DNA of 64,000 nt, from assembly GCF_002161445.1 (NCBI RefSeq), contig NZ_NFHT01000008.1:62001-126000 (forward strand), given 5' to 3'. Of this stretch, positions 8,333 through 16,616 are shown one piece after another (the stretch's first letter is position 1; each line of letters starts with the position of its first letter). Origin of the DNA: Alistipes sp. An66 (GTDB taxonomy: Bacteria > Bacteroidota > Bacteroidia > Bacteroidales > Rikenellaceae). The notes below the pieces were generated by a model. The model saw only the letters and a list, made by a program, of their open reading frames with translations. It was not told the DNA's origin and made no database searches. A program made the translations under genes and the position numbers.

Positions 8333-9088
8333 CTAACGGGCCGCAGTTTTCGCCCGTTTGGCCATTGCCGAGGCGAAGACGAAATCGTTCAGTTCGGGGT
8401 TCTCCGCATGGAGGATCTCCTCCTTGGTGCCCTCCCACCACTTGCGGCCCTCGTGGATGTAGACGATCTTCTCGCCGATCTCCATCACCGAGTTCATGTC
8501 ATGCGTATTGATGATCGTCGTCATGCCGTATTCGTGGGTGATCTCGTGGATCAGGTTGTCGATGACAATCGAGGTCTGCGGATCGAGGCCCGAGTTGGGT
8601 TCGTCGCAGAAGAGGTAGCGGGGATTCATCACGATGGCCCGCGCAATGGCCACGCGCTTGATCATGCCGCCCGACAATTCGGCCGGATAGAGGCGGTTGG
8701 CGTCCTCCAGGCGCACGCGGTGCAGGCAGAAGTTCACCCGTTCGAGCTTTTCGCGCTCGCTCTGCGTCGTGAAGAGGTCGAGGGGCAGCTTGACATTCTC
8801 CTCCACGGTCGACGAGTCGAGCAGCGCCCCGCCCTGGAAGATCATGCCGATGTCCTTGCGGATGCCCTTGCGCTCGCGGAACCCGAGCCGCGAGAAGTTC
8901 ACGTCGTCGTACCACACGTCGCCCGAATCGGGTTCGTGCAGTCCCACGAGGGTTTTCAGCAGCACGGTCTTTCCCGAGCCGCTGCGTCCGATGATGAGGT
9001 TCGTCTTCCCGGTCTCGAACGCCACCGAGATGTCGTCGAGCACCACGCGCCCGTCGAACGACTTGACGATATGTTCGGCTCGTATCAT
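8333..9088 (-). CDS. Mla-type ABC transporter ATPase
   Basis: A 251-residue ATPase of the MlaF/YrbF class, which powers retrograde phospholipid transport that keeps the outer membrane asymmetric. Walker A is GRSGSGKT (34-41), the signature is LSGGMIKRVAIAR, and Walker B plus D-loop is LFCDEPNSGLDP; an H-loop NTHDMNS follows. It overlaps the permease gene by 4 nt, so the pair is coupled. No MlaD substrate-binding gene is in the window. Its stop codon abuts a tandem array. Confidence 0.9.
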   Translation of the reverse strand: MIRAEHIVKSFDGRVVLDDISVAFETGKTNLIIGRSGSGKTVLLKTLVGLHEPDSGDVWYDDVNFSRLGFRERKGIRKDIGMIFQGGALLDSSTVEENVKLPLDLFTTQSEREKLERVNFCLHRVRLEDANRLYPAELSGGMIKRVAIARAIVMNPRYLFCDEPNSGLDPQTSIVIDNLIHEITHEYGMTTIINTHDMNSVMEIGEKIVYIHEGRKWWEGTKEEILHAENPELNDFVFASAMAKRAKTAAR

Positions 9089-9828
9089 ATCAGCAGCACC
9101 TGGGTCAGGATCAGGTCGAAGAGCAGGATCACCACGCAGCTCACCACGACGGCGCGCGTCGACGCCGCGCCGACTTCGAGCGAGTTGCCGCGGGCGTTGT
9201 AGCCGAAGAAGGCCGAGATCGAGGTGATGATGTAGGCGAAGAAGACGGTCTTGATGAGCGTGTAGGTGATCGAATAGGGGCGGAAGTCCATCAGCAGGCC
9301 GTCGACATAGTCGGCGGGGATCATGATGCCCGTGGCGGCGGCGATGAGCCAGCCCCCCAGCACGCCGATCAGGATCGAGAGGATTGTCAGAAACGGGAAG
9401 AAGAGCATCGCGGCGACGATCTTCGGAAGGATGAGGTACGACGCCGAATTGACGCCCATGATTTCCAGGGCGTCGATCTGCTCGGTGATGCGCATGGTGC
9501 CGATCTCGGAGGCGATGCTCGACCCGACCTTTCCGGCGAGGATCAGCGCCACGACGGCCGACGAGAATTCCAGGATCATCGTCTCGCGCGTGGCATAGCC
9601 GATCAGCGACTGGGGGATGAACGGGGAGTCGAGGTTGATCGACATCTGCAAGGTGATCACCGCGCCGATGAAGATGGAGATGATGGCCGTCAGTCCGATG
9701 GAGTTGACGCCCAGGGACTCCATCTCGAAGATGATCCGCCGCCGATAGATCACGGCCTTCTCCGGACGGGAAAAAACCTTCCCCATCAGGATGAAATAAC
9801 GGCCTATCTGTTCGAATACCCGAAGCAT
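9085..9828 (-). CDS. Mla-type ABC transporter permease
   Basis: A 247-residue inner-membrane permease of the MlaE/YrbE family. Family features are the early amphipathic segment RRIIFEMESLGVNSIGL, the EFSSAVVALILAGKVGSSIASEIG-type core helix (shown in part) and MRITEQIDALEIMGV. About five hydrophobic helices are visible. It is translationally coupled to the ATPase gene by a 4-nt overlap and follows the DUF4834 gene by one base. Confidence 0.92.
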   Translation of the reverse strand: MLRVFEQIGRYFILMGKVFSRPEKAVIYRRRIIFEMESLGVNSIGLTAIISIFIGAVITLQMSINLDSPFIPQSLIGYATRETMILEFSSAVVALILAGKVGSSIASEIGTMRITEQIDALEIMGVNSASYLILPKIVAAMLFFPFLTILSILIGVLGGWLIAAATGIMIPADYVDGLLMDFRPYSITYTLIKTVFFAYIITSISAFFGYNARGNSLEVGAASTRAVVVSCVVILLFDLILTQVLLI

Positions 9829-9829
9829 G

Positions 9830-10231
9830 TCAGTTTTTCTCCTCTTCGAAGTCGATGTAGTCGCCCACGTCCTTCGAGACGCGTTTTTCGGGAGCGCCGG
9901 GCGTCTTGTGCACCCGCACCTCGCCTTCGCGGCCCCGATGCCGGGGCTCCTCCCCGGTGAAGGGGGTCCCGAAGCCTCCCTGCCGCGGATCGAAACCGCG
10001 GCCGAACTGCTCCTCCATCTGCCTGCGCATCTTGTAGATCCGCCAGCGGAAAAGGAGGACCAATGCCACGACCAAAAGAATCAGTCCCATCAGAATATAC
10101 AGTATAACGATCGCGATGCCTTTGAGCAGCGCGGGGGCGCCGAGCGCCAGGATGAGGATGACGAGCGTCATGAGCGGATTGCGCTGCACGAAGCCCACCA
10201 ACGAATCGATGATCGCCATCAGAAAATTCAT
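9830..10231 (-). CDS. DUF4834 family membrane protein
   Basis: A 133-residue protein with two adjacent hydrophobic helices (about residues 18-60) followed by a charged cytoplasmic tail rich in Glu, Arg and Gly. This matches DUF4834, a Bacteroidetes family of unknown function. It is the first gene of the operon with the Mla-type permease and ATPase, which suggests a link to envelope lipid homeostasis, but that is inference from position only. Confidence 0.75.
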   Translation of the reverse strand: MNFLMAIIDSLVGFVQRNPLMTLVILILALGAPALLKGIAIVILYILMGLILLVVALVLLFRWRIYKMRRQMEEQFGRGFDPRQGGFGTPFTGEEPRHRGREGEVRVHKTPGAPEKRVSKDVGDYIDFEEEKN

Positions 10232-10320
10232 CCTTTTTCCGGTTTCAGTGTTTCATTTCGTTTTTCTCCGCAAAGAGCGTGCAAGCCGCCGGCACCGCCC
10301 CGCCGCGAAGATTATCCCTG

Positions 10321-10368
10321 CAAAGGTAGCGAAAAATATGCGTATTTCAATTAATTGTCGTAAATTTG
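10321..10368. promoter_or_regulatory. Divergent promoter region for DUF4834-mla and purB
   Basis: Minus-strand TACCTTTG (10321-10328) faces plus-strand TAAATTTG (10361-10368). Both -7 boxes fit the consensus; their -33 elements overlap in the AT-rich 32 bases between and are weaker. Confidence 0.6.
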
Positions 10369-10396
10369 GTGCTCGAAAACAAATCTTATCCCAAAT

Positions 10397-11746
10397 ATGC
10401 TGACGCCTCTTACCGCCATCTCGCCCGTCGACGGACGCTACCGCAACAAAACGGAAAAACTCGCCGATTATTTTTCGGAACAGGCCCTGATCCGCTACCG
10501 GATCCGTGTCGAAGTGGAGTATTTCATCGCCCTGTGCGAGCTGCCGCTGCCGCAGCTGGCCGACATCGACCGCACGAAATTCGCCGCCCTGCGGGCGCTC
10601 TACACCGATTTCACCCCCTCCGACGCCGAGCGTGTGAAGGAGATCGAGGCGGTGACGAACCACGACGTCAAGGCCGTCGAGTACATCATCAAGGAGAAGA
10701 TGGACGCCCTGGGACTGGAACGCTACAAGGAGTTCGTGCATTTCGGGCTCACCTCGCAGGACATCAACAACACGGCCATCCCGCTCTCGATCAAGGAGGC
10801 CCTTGCGGCGGTCTACTACCCGGCCGTCGAGGAGGTGCGCGACAAGCTGGCGTCGTTCGCCGAGGAGTGGCGCACAGTGCCGATGCTGGCCCGCACCCAC
10901 GGGCAACCCGCCTCGCCGACGTCGCTCGGCAAGGAGTTTTCGGTATTCGTCGAACGGCTCGAAAAGCAGCTCGTCATGCTCCACGACATCGCCGTCCCGG
11001 CGAAGTTCGGCGGCGCCACGGGCAACTTCAACGCCCACCATGCGGCCTATCCCGGCTACGACTGGATGGCCTTCGCCAACCGCTTCGTGAACGAAACGCT
11101 GGGGCTCTGCCGCTCGCAGTACACCACGCAGATCGAGCACTACGACAACCTGGCGGCGATCTTCGACGCCATGAAGCGCATCGACACCATCCTGATCGAC
11201 CTCTCGCGCGACATGTGGACCTACATCTCGATGGAGTACTTCAAGCAGCGCATCAAGGCCGGCGAAGTCGGGTCGAGCGCCATGCCGCACAAGGTCAACC
11301 CGATCGACTTCGAGAACGCCGAGGGCAACTTCGGCATCGCCAATGCCGTTTTCGGGCACCTGGCGTCGAAGCTCCCCGTCTCGCGCCTGCAACGCGACCT
11401 CACGGACTCGACCGTACTGCGCAACGTCGGCGTACCGATGGCCCACGCCGTGATCGCCCTGCAATCGCTCATGAAGGGGCTCGGGAAGGTGATCCTCAAC
11501 CCCGAGGCGCTGGAACGAGACCTGGAAAACAACTGGGCCGTGGTGGCCGAGGGCATCCAGACGATCCTGCGCCGCGAAGGCTACCCGAAGCCCTACGAGG
11601 CGCTGAAAGCCCTCACGCGCACCAACACCCACATCACGCGCGAGGCGATCGCCGCCTTCATCGAGACGCTCAACGTCTCCGAGGAGGTGAAGAAGGAGCT
11701 GCGCGCCCTCTCGCCCTCAACCTACACGGGCGTCTTCCGCTGTTAG
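10397..11746 (+). CDS. purB: Adenylosuccinate lyase
   Basis: A 449-residue enzyme that cleaves SAICAR to AICAR and adenylosuccinate to AMP in purine synthesis. The fumarase/aspartase superfamily signature GSSAMPHKVNPIDFEN is present, as are TSQDINNTA and the ARTHGQPASPTSLGKE segment with its catalytic His. The N-terminus TPLTAISPVDGRY matches the E. coli-type PurB subclass. Length is standard. DUF3784 follows 12 nt downstream. Confidence 0.97.
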   Translation: MLTPLTAISPVDGRYRNKTEKLADYFSEQALIRYRIRVEVEYFIALCELPLPQLADIDRTKFAALRALYTDFTPSDAERVKEIEAVTNHDVKAVEYIIKEKMDALGLERYKEFVHFGLTSQDINNTAIPLSIKEALAAVYYPAVEEVRDKLASFAEEWRTVPMLARTHGQPASPTSLGKEFSVFVERLEKQLVMLHDIAVPAKFGGATGNFNAHHAAYPGYDWMAFANRFVNETLGLCRSQYTTQIEHYDNLAAIFDAMKRIDTILIDLSRDMWTYISMEYFKQRIKAGEVGSSAMPHKVNPIDFENAEGNFGIANAVFGHLASKLPVSRLQRDLTDSTVLRNVGVPMAHAVIALQSLMKGLGKVILNPEALERDLENNWAVVAEGIQTILRREGYPKPYEALKALTRTNTHITREAIAAFIETLNVSEEVKKELRALSPSTYTGVFRC

Positions 11747-11758
11747 CACCGCCGGGCC

Positions 11759-12100
11759 ATGAGCAGCGACCTGATCGTTTACGGAGCGCTCTTTCTGCTC
11801 TTCGTCGTGATGGGCGGATTCCTGTTCGCGGGACGCGGGGCCTGGCTGATCGCCGGCTACAACACGATGCCGAAGAAGGAGCGCGAACGCTATGACAAAC
11901 GGGCGCTTTGCCGCTTCATGGGCAAGTTGATGTTCTTCTGCGCGGCCTGTATGCTCGTGATGGGCGCCGACACGCTCTGGCCCGGACGGGGGCTGGGACT
12001 TGCCGGAACGATCTGGCTGCTGATCGGGGCCGTCGGAGCCGTGATCTACGCCAACACGGGAGGCCGTTTCTTGAAGAAAAACGTCCGGAAGGAGCCCTGA
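11759..12100 (+). CDS. DUF3784 family membrane protein
   Basis: A 113-residue protein with three hydrophobic helices. The segment AWLIAGYNTMPKKERERYDK matches the core of DUF3784, an uncharacterised family of small integral membrane proteins common in Firmicutes and Bacteroidetes. It lies 12 nt after purB and is probably co-transcribed, with no visible functional link. Confidence 0.8.
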   Translation: MSSDLIVYGALFLLFVVMGGFLFAGRGAWLIAGYNTMPKKERERYDKRALCRFMGKLMFFCAACMLVMGADTLWPGRGLGLAGTIWLLIGAVGAVIYANTGGRFLKKNVRKEP

Positions 12101-12150
12101 AAGGGCCCCGGACAAAACATACGGGAACAGGCCCAAAGATGCACCGAAAA

Positions 12151-12180
12151 GCCGCCGACGGATCGGATTCCGCCGGCGGC
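12151..12180 (+). terminator. Strong hairpin downstream of purB-DUF3784
   Basis: An 11-bp stem GCCGCCGACGG/CCGCCGGCGGC (one G-T type pair) with a short loop. The T-tract is poor (TCTGCATTT), so it may be a weak terminator or an RNA 3' stabiliser. Confidence 0.5.
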
Positions 12181-12218
12181 TCTGCATTTGGCACACACTT
12201 TGCACGTTGAAGAGTCAG

Positions 12219-12332
12219 CTGCGGGTCAGCAACCGCAGTGAGGTTTCTTCATTTATTTAAGTTTGGGTTAGTAGTTTAGGAGGGCAACCTCCGAAGGCAG
12301 CAGGCAATCGCGAGATTCCCTGCTGTTTTTTT
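12219..12332 (+). ncRNA. Candidate small RNA or structured 3' end
   Basis: Three hairpins follow in about 110 nt: CTGCGG/CCGCAG (12219-12238), GGAGG/CCTCC (12279-12292) and CAGCAGG/CCTGCTG (12298-12325), the last followed by seven Ts. A -7-like TAAGTTTG at 12258-12265 precedes the last two, which would give a roughly 60-nt RNA ending at 12332. No open frame is seen. It could equally be the true terminator of the purB operon. Confidence 0.4.
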
Positions 12333-12348
12333 GTGCGGCACGGCCCCA

Positions 12349-14733
12349 CTAAAACTCGACCGTGATGCCCAGCGTCGGCAGCAGCGTGCCGCTCACCTGT
12401 TCGATCGGCTTCATGACATATTTCTGCTCCCCGACCGGCGCCTCGGGATTCGCAATCACCCCGGTCGACATCCAGACATCCGGCGAACGGTACTTGCTCA
12501 CCGTGACGTTCTGCAAGTCGACGTAAAAGCCCAGCATGCAGCGCTTGAAGTAGAAAACCTTGTCGAGACGCACGTCGAGCTGCGCATAGGCGTCGAGCCG
12601 TCCGGCGTTGTACCGCGTGTAGTCGTAGTAGGGGCGCCCCTGGACGTCCCAGGCCGCCACGAGCGACGACTTGTCGAGGTCGTAGGGCGTAAAGGGCGCC
12701 CCGCCCACGGCGCTCAACTTCGCTCCGAAGCTCCAATGGCGCGGGAAGTCGTAGGTGCCGCTGACGTTCACGACGAAGCGGTTGTCCCAGGCCGACGCCA
12801 CCCACGGCGCCGACGCTCCGCTGCGGAACTCCGAACGGTAGAGCGTCACGGAGCCCACGACGTTGAGCCGTCCGGGAATCTGCCACCGCGCCATCGCCTC
12901 CACGCCGTAGGCGCGTCCCTGCGCCCCGGAGCGCAACGCCTCGTTGCCCACCGTGCCGTAGTCGGCCCCCTTGCACGAGAGCGGAATCCCGTCGGCAAGC
13001 GACAGCGGCACATTGCCATACCGTTTATAGAAACCCTCGACCGAGACGATCAGCCGGTCGTTGCGGCGCCAGTCGACTCCGGCGCTGAACGTCCCGACGT
13101 GCATGTATGCCAACGAGCGGTTCACCAGAGCGTCCTCCTCGCGGAATCCCAGCGCCGTATAGGGCGGCAGCTGGTAGTAGAGCCCGGCGGCACCGCTCAC
13201 CGACCAGGCATCGCTCAACGCATAGGAGACCGACGCGCGGGGCGAAAGCTGGTTCCAGAAGCGCGCCATGCCTCCCGAATAGTCGCAGCCGTCGGTGCGC
13301 AGTCCGGCCGAGGCTTTCAGCCGCTTGTCCGCCGAGACATACTCCGCCGAGACGAAGAGCCCCCAGCCGAGGATCCCCAAACGGGTATTGTAGTCGGAAA
13401 GCATCGACTGATCGGCGGCATAGAGCCGCTGGAAGGTCCGGTTCGTATACGAGGACCAGGTCAGCTCGACCCCCTCGCGGACGGACCAGAGCCCGTTGAG
13501 ATAGGTGCGGTTCTCGCCCCGCAGCGTGCTCTTCTGCTCGACGGAGCGCAGGCGCAGCGTCAGATTCTCCTCCGTCGAGGAGTCGTTGTTGCGGTATTTC
13601 AGGTTTCGGTTGTTCAGGTAGTTGTGGCTCAACGTCACGGTTTGCACGTGCCGCCCGGCGTAGTGCCGCCACGAGGCCCCCACCGTGAAGGTCTCCTGCC
13701 GGATGCGCGGCAGGTAGCTCAACAGGTATTCGGCATCCTCGCCCTCCTCGTCGACGTTGAGTTTCATGTTGTCGATCCCGGCCAGCCCCAGCACGGTCAG
13801 CTCGTCGCGCTCCGAAAGGCGCGTCCGGACCTTCACCTGCCCGTCGATGTAGTTCGGCAGAAAGGGAAGTCCCAGCATCTTGAACAGCAGTTGCAGGTAG
13901 GACTGCCGCAGCGAGAAGAGATAGGTGGTCTTCCGTCCGATATGGCCGCTGCCGCTCACCCCCACCTCCGAAGCGCCGAGGGTCGCCTTGAAGGTCTGGC
14001 GTTCGGGATTTCCGTCGCGCAGCCGGAAATCCAGCACCGAACTCATCGCCCCGGCGCGGTCGGCCGGGAAAGCCCCCGTATAGAAGCTGATCTCCTGCAC
14101 CAGGTCGGCGTTCACGATGCTCACCGGACCGCCCGTGGCGCCCTGCGTGGCGAAATGGTTGATGTTCGGGATCTCGATGCCGTCCATGTAGAACCTGTTC
14201 TCCGAGGGTCCGCCGCCCCGCACGATCAGATCGTTGCGGTAGCCTACGGGCGAGAAGGCCACACCCGGGTAGGAGCGCACGATGCGCGAGACGTCACGGT
14301 TCGAGCCGGGGCTCTTCTCGATCTCCTGCAAGCCGATGACTTTCAGGCTCACGGGGCTCTCGGTCGTTACGCGGAAGGGCGTCGGGCGCACCGTCACGGC
14401 CTCGACCGGCGTGGCATCCTCTTCCAGTTCGACCTCGATGAAGGGAGTGGCCGCCGAGACCAGGTATTCGGGCGTCGTCATGCTCTTGTAACCCATCGAC
14501 GAGACCGTCAGGCGCCAGATGCCGGGCTTCACCCGTTCGATGCGGAAACGGCCGAGCGAATCGGTCGATACGCCCGTTCGCTCCTGTCCGGCGAGCACCA
14601 CGGCGGCATAGGCCACCGGCTGGCGGCTCAACCGGTCGATCACCCGTCCGCTGACGGGATAGGAGGCCGGCTGGGCTGCGGCTCCCGCAAGGCCCCCAAC
14701 CACAAGCAAACAGAAAACAAACCAGCATTTCAT
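12349..14733 (-). CDS. TonB-dependent receptor with CarboxypepD-like domain
   Basis: A 794-residue outer-membrane receptor. In order: signal peptide (about 1-20), a beta-sandwich CarboxypepD-like domain starting at YPVSGRVIDRLSRQPVAYAAV, a plug domain (VIGLQEIEKSPGSNRDVSRIV; NDLIVRGGGPSENRFYMDG), then a long beta-barrel that ends in GITVEF. No SusD partner is adjacent, so this is not a Sus-type glycan system. It starts 16 nt after a bile-acid/sodium-type symporter gene and is almost surely in one operon with it, which suggests both handle the same small-molecule substrate. The substrate is unknown. Confidence 0.92.
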   Translation of the reverse strand: MKCWFVFCLLVVGGLAGAAAQPASYPVSGRVIDRLSRQPVAYAAVVLAGQERTGVSTDSLGRFRIERVKPGIWRLTVSSMGYKSMTTPEYLVSAATPFIEVELEEDATPVEAVTVRPTPFRVTTESPVSLKVIGLQEIEKSPGSNRDVSRIVRSYPGVAFSPVGYRNDLIVRGGGPSENRFYMDGIEIPNINHFATQGATGGPVSIVNADLVQEISFYTGAFPADRAGAMSSVLDFRLRDGNPERQTFKATLGASEVGVSGSGHIGRKTTYLFSLRQSYLQLLFKMLGLPFLPNYIDGQVKVRTRLSERDELTVLGLAGIDNMKLNVDEEGEDAEYLLSYLPRIRQETFTVGASWRHYAGRHVQTVTLSHNYLNNRNLKYRNNDSSTEENLTLRLRSVEQKSTLRGENRTYLNGLWSVREGVELTWSSYTNRTFQRLYAADQSMLSDYNTRLGILGWGLFVSAEYVSADKRLKASAGLRTDGCDYSGGMARFWNQLSPRASVSYALSDAWSVSGAAGLYYQLPPYTALGFREEDALVNRSLAYMHVGTFSAGVDWRRNDRLIVSVEGFYKRYGNVPLSLADGIPLSCKGADYGTVGNEALRSGAQGRAYGVEAMARWQIPGRLNVVGSVTLYRSEFRSGASAPWVASAWDNRFVVNVSGTYDFPRHWSFGAKLSAVGGAPFTPYDLDKSSLVAAWDVQGRPYYDYTRYNAGRLDAYAQLDVRLDKVFYFKRCMLGFYVDLQNVTVSKYRSPDVWMSTGVIANPEAPVGEQKYVMKPIEQVSGTLLPTLGITVEF

Positions 14734-14749
14734 ACCACGAACCCGGAAT

Positions 14750-15628
14750 TCAGCCCCTATCCGGCAACTCCCCGACGGATGACTTCGGAAGCAGTTTCAG
14801 ATAGACGAGCAGGATCACATTCATCAACAGCGCGTAGACGATTGCCGGGACAGCCATCTCCCCGTCGTTGAAGACGAGCGGAGAGGCGGCAATGGCGATA
14901 GCCTGCGCCGCGTTCTGCATCCCGACCTCGATGACGATGGTCCGTCGGGCGGCCCGCCCGAGGCGGAAGCCCCGGGACACCAGCGACCCGGCCCCCACAG
15001 CCAGCAGAATCAACACGCCGGCGGCGAGGCCCAGCACCGCGAAATTCTCCACGATAACCCGGGCATACTGCATGAAAAAGAGCGCCGCAAGCAACAGCAG
15101 AGCCGGGAAGGAGACCCGTCCCAACAGTGCGTGGACCCGCCGTGCAGCTGCGGGGCGAAGGCGGCCGAAGAGCGCCCCGCCCAGCATCGGAAGGAACAGC
15201 AGAACGAAATTTTGAAGCAGCAATTTCCCTGCCGGAAGGTCGACGGGCGTCTCGGCATGCACCGACACGAAGCGGGACACGAGGCCCATCACCAGTGGAA
15301 TGGTGAAGAGTGTGATGAGGCTGCTCAAAGCCGTCAGCGTGACCGACAGCGCCACATCGCCACGGGCCAGCATCGAGAAGACGTTCGAGGAGCTGCCGCC
15401 CGGACAACAGGCGATCAGCATCAGCCCCATGAACCAGACGGGCGGCAAGCGGAAAAGAAGCCCCACTCCGAAGGCAATCAGCGGCAATGCCACGAGTTGT
15501 CCGAGAAGGCCTGCCACGATGGCTGCCGGACGGCGGAAAAGAGCCGCAAAGGCATTGCGGTCGAGTTCGATGCCGAGTTGGAACATCAACACAAGCAGAA
15601 CAGGAAGCACGATCCAGACGGTATTCAT
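14750..15628 (-). CDS. Bile acid:sodium symporter family transporter
   Basis: A 292-residue inner-membrane protein with about nine hydrophobic helices. The motif LMLIACCPGGSSSNVFSML is the hallmark of the bile acid:sodium symporter (BASS/SBF) family, and the late segment IEVGMQNAAQAIAIA is its second conserved helix. Bacterial members move bile acids, pantoate, pyruvate or other organic anions with sodium; the substrate here is unknown. It is the first gene of an operon with the TonB-dependent receptor. Confidence 0.9.
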   Translation of the reverse strand: MNTVWIVLPVLLVLMFQLGIELDRNAFAALFRRPAAIVAGLLGQLVALPLIAFGVGLLFRLPPVWFMGLMLIACCPGGSSSNVFSMLARGDVALSVTLTALSSLITLFTIPLVMGLVSRFVSVHAETPVDLPAGKLLLQNFVLLFLPMLGGALFGRLRPAAARRVHALLGRVSFPALLLLAALFFMQYARVIVENFAVLGLAAGVLILLAVGAGSLVSRGFRLGRAARRTIVIEVGMQNAAQAIAIAASPLVFNDGEMAVPAIVYALLMNVILLVYLKLLPKSSVGELPDRG

Positions 15629-15733
15629 CGTCCAACGGTTTTAAGCCCAACAATCCGCTTTGCCGGAGGCCGGCGACATGCGGCACCGATTCTCCGGCCG
15701 TCATCTGCCGTGGAGGAGAACGGCGGAGAGGAG

Positions 15734-15762
15734 AAAAAAAGCCACTCGGATGCGAGTGGCTA
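15734..15762 (-). terminator. Terminator of the first tRNA-Val
   Basis: Stem GCCACTCG/CGAGTGGC with a 4-nt loop, followed on the minus strand by seven Ts. Confidence 0.9.
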
Positions 15763-15770
15763 TCCATCGG

Positions 15771-15845
15771 TGGGAGCTGAGGGATTCGAACCCCCGACCC
15801 TCTGCTTGTAAGGCAGACGCTCTGAACCAGCTGAGCTAAGCTCCC
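15771..15845 (-). tRNA. tRNA-Val (TAC), copy 1
   Basis: Full cloverleaf. The acceptor GGGAGCT pairs with AGCTCCC, the anticodon loop is CTTACAA (anticodon TAC) and the T-arm is GGGGGTTCGAATCCC. CCA is not encoded. The sequence is the same as copy 2 at 16144-16218. Confidence 0.97.
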
Positions 15846-15864
15846 GAATTCGGATTTGCGGGTG

Positions 15865-15896
15865 CGAATATAGCACAAATTAATGACATCTGCAAA
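15865..15896 (-). promoter_or_regulatory. Promoter of tRNA-Val copy 1
   Basis: Minus strand TTTG (15893-15896), 20 nt, TATATTCG (15865-15872), one base off the -7 consensus. It lies 20 nt upstream of the tRNA. Confidence 0.7.
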
Positions 15897-15978
15897 TCCC
15901 AGTTCCATTTTTCAACGGTTCTTTTACGCGGGTCCTTCGGCCGCACGCACGGGGACACCGGGATCCGGAGCCGGGTAC

Positions 15979-16014
15979 AAAAAACGACCCGCAGCCTTGC
16001 GGGTCGTTCAAAAA
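15979..16014 (-). terminator. Terminator of tRNA-Val (GAC)
   Basis: Stem AACGACCCGC/GCGGGTCGTT with T-runs on both sides; on the minus strand it follows the GAC tRNA directly. Confidence 0.9.
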
Positions 16015-16017
16015 TGG

Positions 16018-16092
16018 TGGGAACAAGCGGATTTGAACCGCTGACCTCCTGCTTGTCGAGCAGGCGCTCTAAACCAACTGAGCTATGCTCCC
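16018..16092 (-). tRNA. tRNA-Val (GAC)
   Basis: Cloverleaf with acceptor GGGAGCA/TGTTCCC (one G-T pair) and anticodon stem CCTGC/GCAGG. The loop TCGACAA places GAC at 34-36. Position 33 is then C rather than the nearly universal T. A Ser(CGA) reading is rejected because the variable arm is short. Confidence 0.88.
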
Positions 16093-16099
16093 GTTTGTC

Positions 16100-16133
16100 A
16101 AAAAAAAAGCCGCTTGCATCGCTGTAAGTGGCT
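16100..16133 (-). terminator. Hairpin with T-tract between two tRNA-Val genes
   Basis: Stem AGCCRCTTRCA-type (16108-16118 with 16123-16133) followed on the minus strand by nine Ts. It lies downstream of copy 2 and upstream of the GAC tRNA, leaving only 15 nt before the latter. Confidence 0.85.
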
Positions 16134-16143
16134 GACATCGTTG

Positions 16144-16218
16144 TGGGAGCTGAGGGATTCGAACCCCCGACCCTCTGCTTGTAAGGCAGACGCTCTGAAC
16201 CAGCTGAGCTAAGCTCCC
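16144..16218 (-). tRNA. tRNA-Val (TAC), copy 2
   Basis: Identical in sequence to copy 1 (15771-15845), with anticodon TAC in a CTTACAA loop and no encoded CCA. A partial -7 match (TGCCTTTG) lies upstream near 16236-16243. Confidence 0.97.
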
Positions 16219-16418
16219 GTAAAAATGGCTTGGGACTGCAAAGGCAATCTTCCGATTTGCTTCGACGACCTTCCTTCCGTGCAACGGATCGCGCCGCAAA
16301 TCAGCGAGCTCTCCTGTATTCCATTTCAAGAAACCGGCCTTTCCAGACCCGCCCCTCTCTTCGGCCGCCCCTTGCAGGCGTTTTTTGAAAGAACCTTTAC
16401 GCAACCCTCGCGCATCTG

Positions 16419-16492
16419 CGCCTGAACAAGGACTTGAACCTAGGACCCCATGATTAACAGTCATGTGCTCTAACCAACTGAGCTATTCAGGC
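16419..16492 (-). tRNA. tRNA-Asn (GTT)
   Basis: Acceptor GCCTGAA/TTCAGGC with discriminator G and anticodon loop CTGTTAA (anticodon GTT). CCA is not encoded. The 200 bases between this tRNA and the Val copy hold no gene I can support. Confidence 0.97.
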
Positions 16493-16524
16493 ATTCGATC
16501 CGGTGTTTTAACCGTTTCGGAGTG

Positions 16525-16555
16525 CAAATATATAGCAAAATTTCATTCCCGCAAA
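16525..16555 (-). promoter_or_regulatory. Promoter of tRNA-Asn
   Basis: Minus strand TTTG (16552-16555), 19 nt, TATATTTG (16525-16532), an exact -7 match. Confidence 0.85.
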
Positions 16556-16584
16556 ATTATTGTACGATTTTTTACAAAAAAAAG

Positions 16585-16592
16585 TATCTTTG
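16585..16592 (+). promoter_or_regulatory. -7 box of the DUF1573 gene
   Basis: TATCTTTG, 24 nt before the ATG at 16617, with a TTG about 21 nt upstream in an AT-rich stretch. Confidence 0.6.
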
Positions 16593-16616
16593 CAACATGT
16601 TCATGACCCGTATCCG

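Noticed and set aside
7986..8441. Gly/Trp/Cys-rich 151-residue frame across the mlaF array
   Set aside because: It overlaps the mlaF-like gene end and the gap promoter; the composition simply reflects the tandem repeat.
12349..14733. SusC-type glycan receptor
   Set aside because: No SusD gene is adjacent and the N-terminal partner is a transporter gene.
16225..16425. 66-residue frame between tRNA genes
   Set aside because: It has no promoter, no recognisable family and atypical composition for a gene of this genome.
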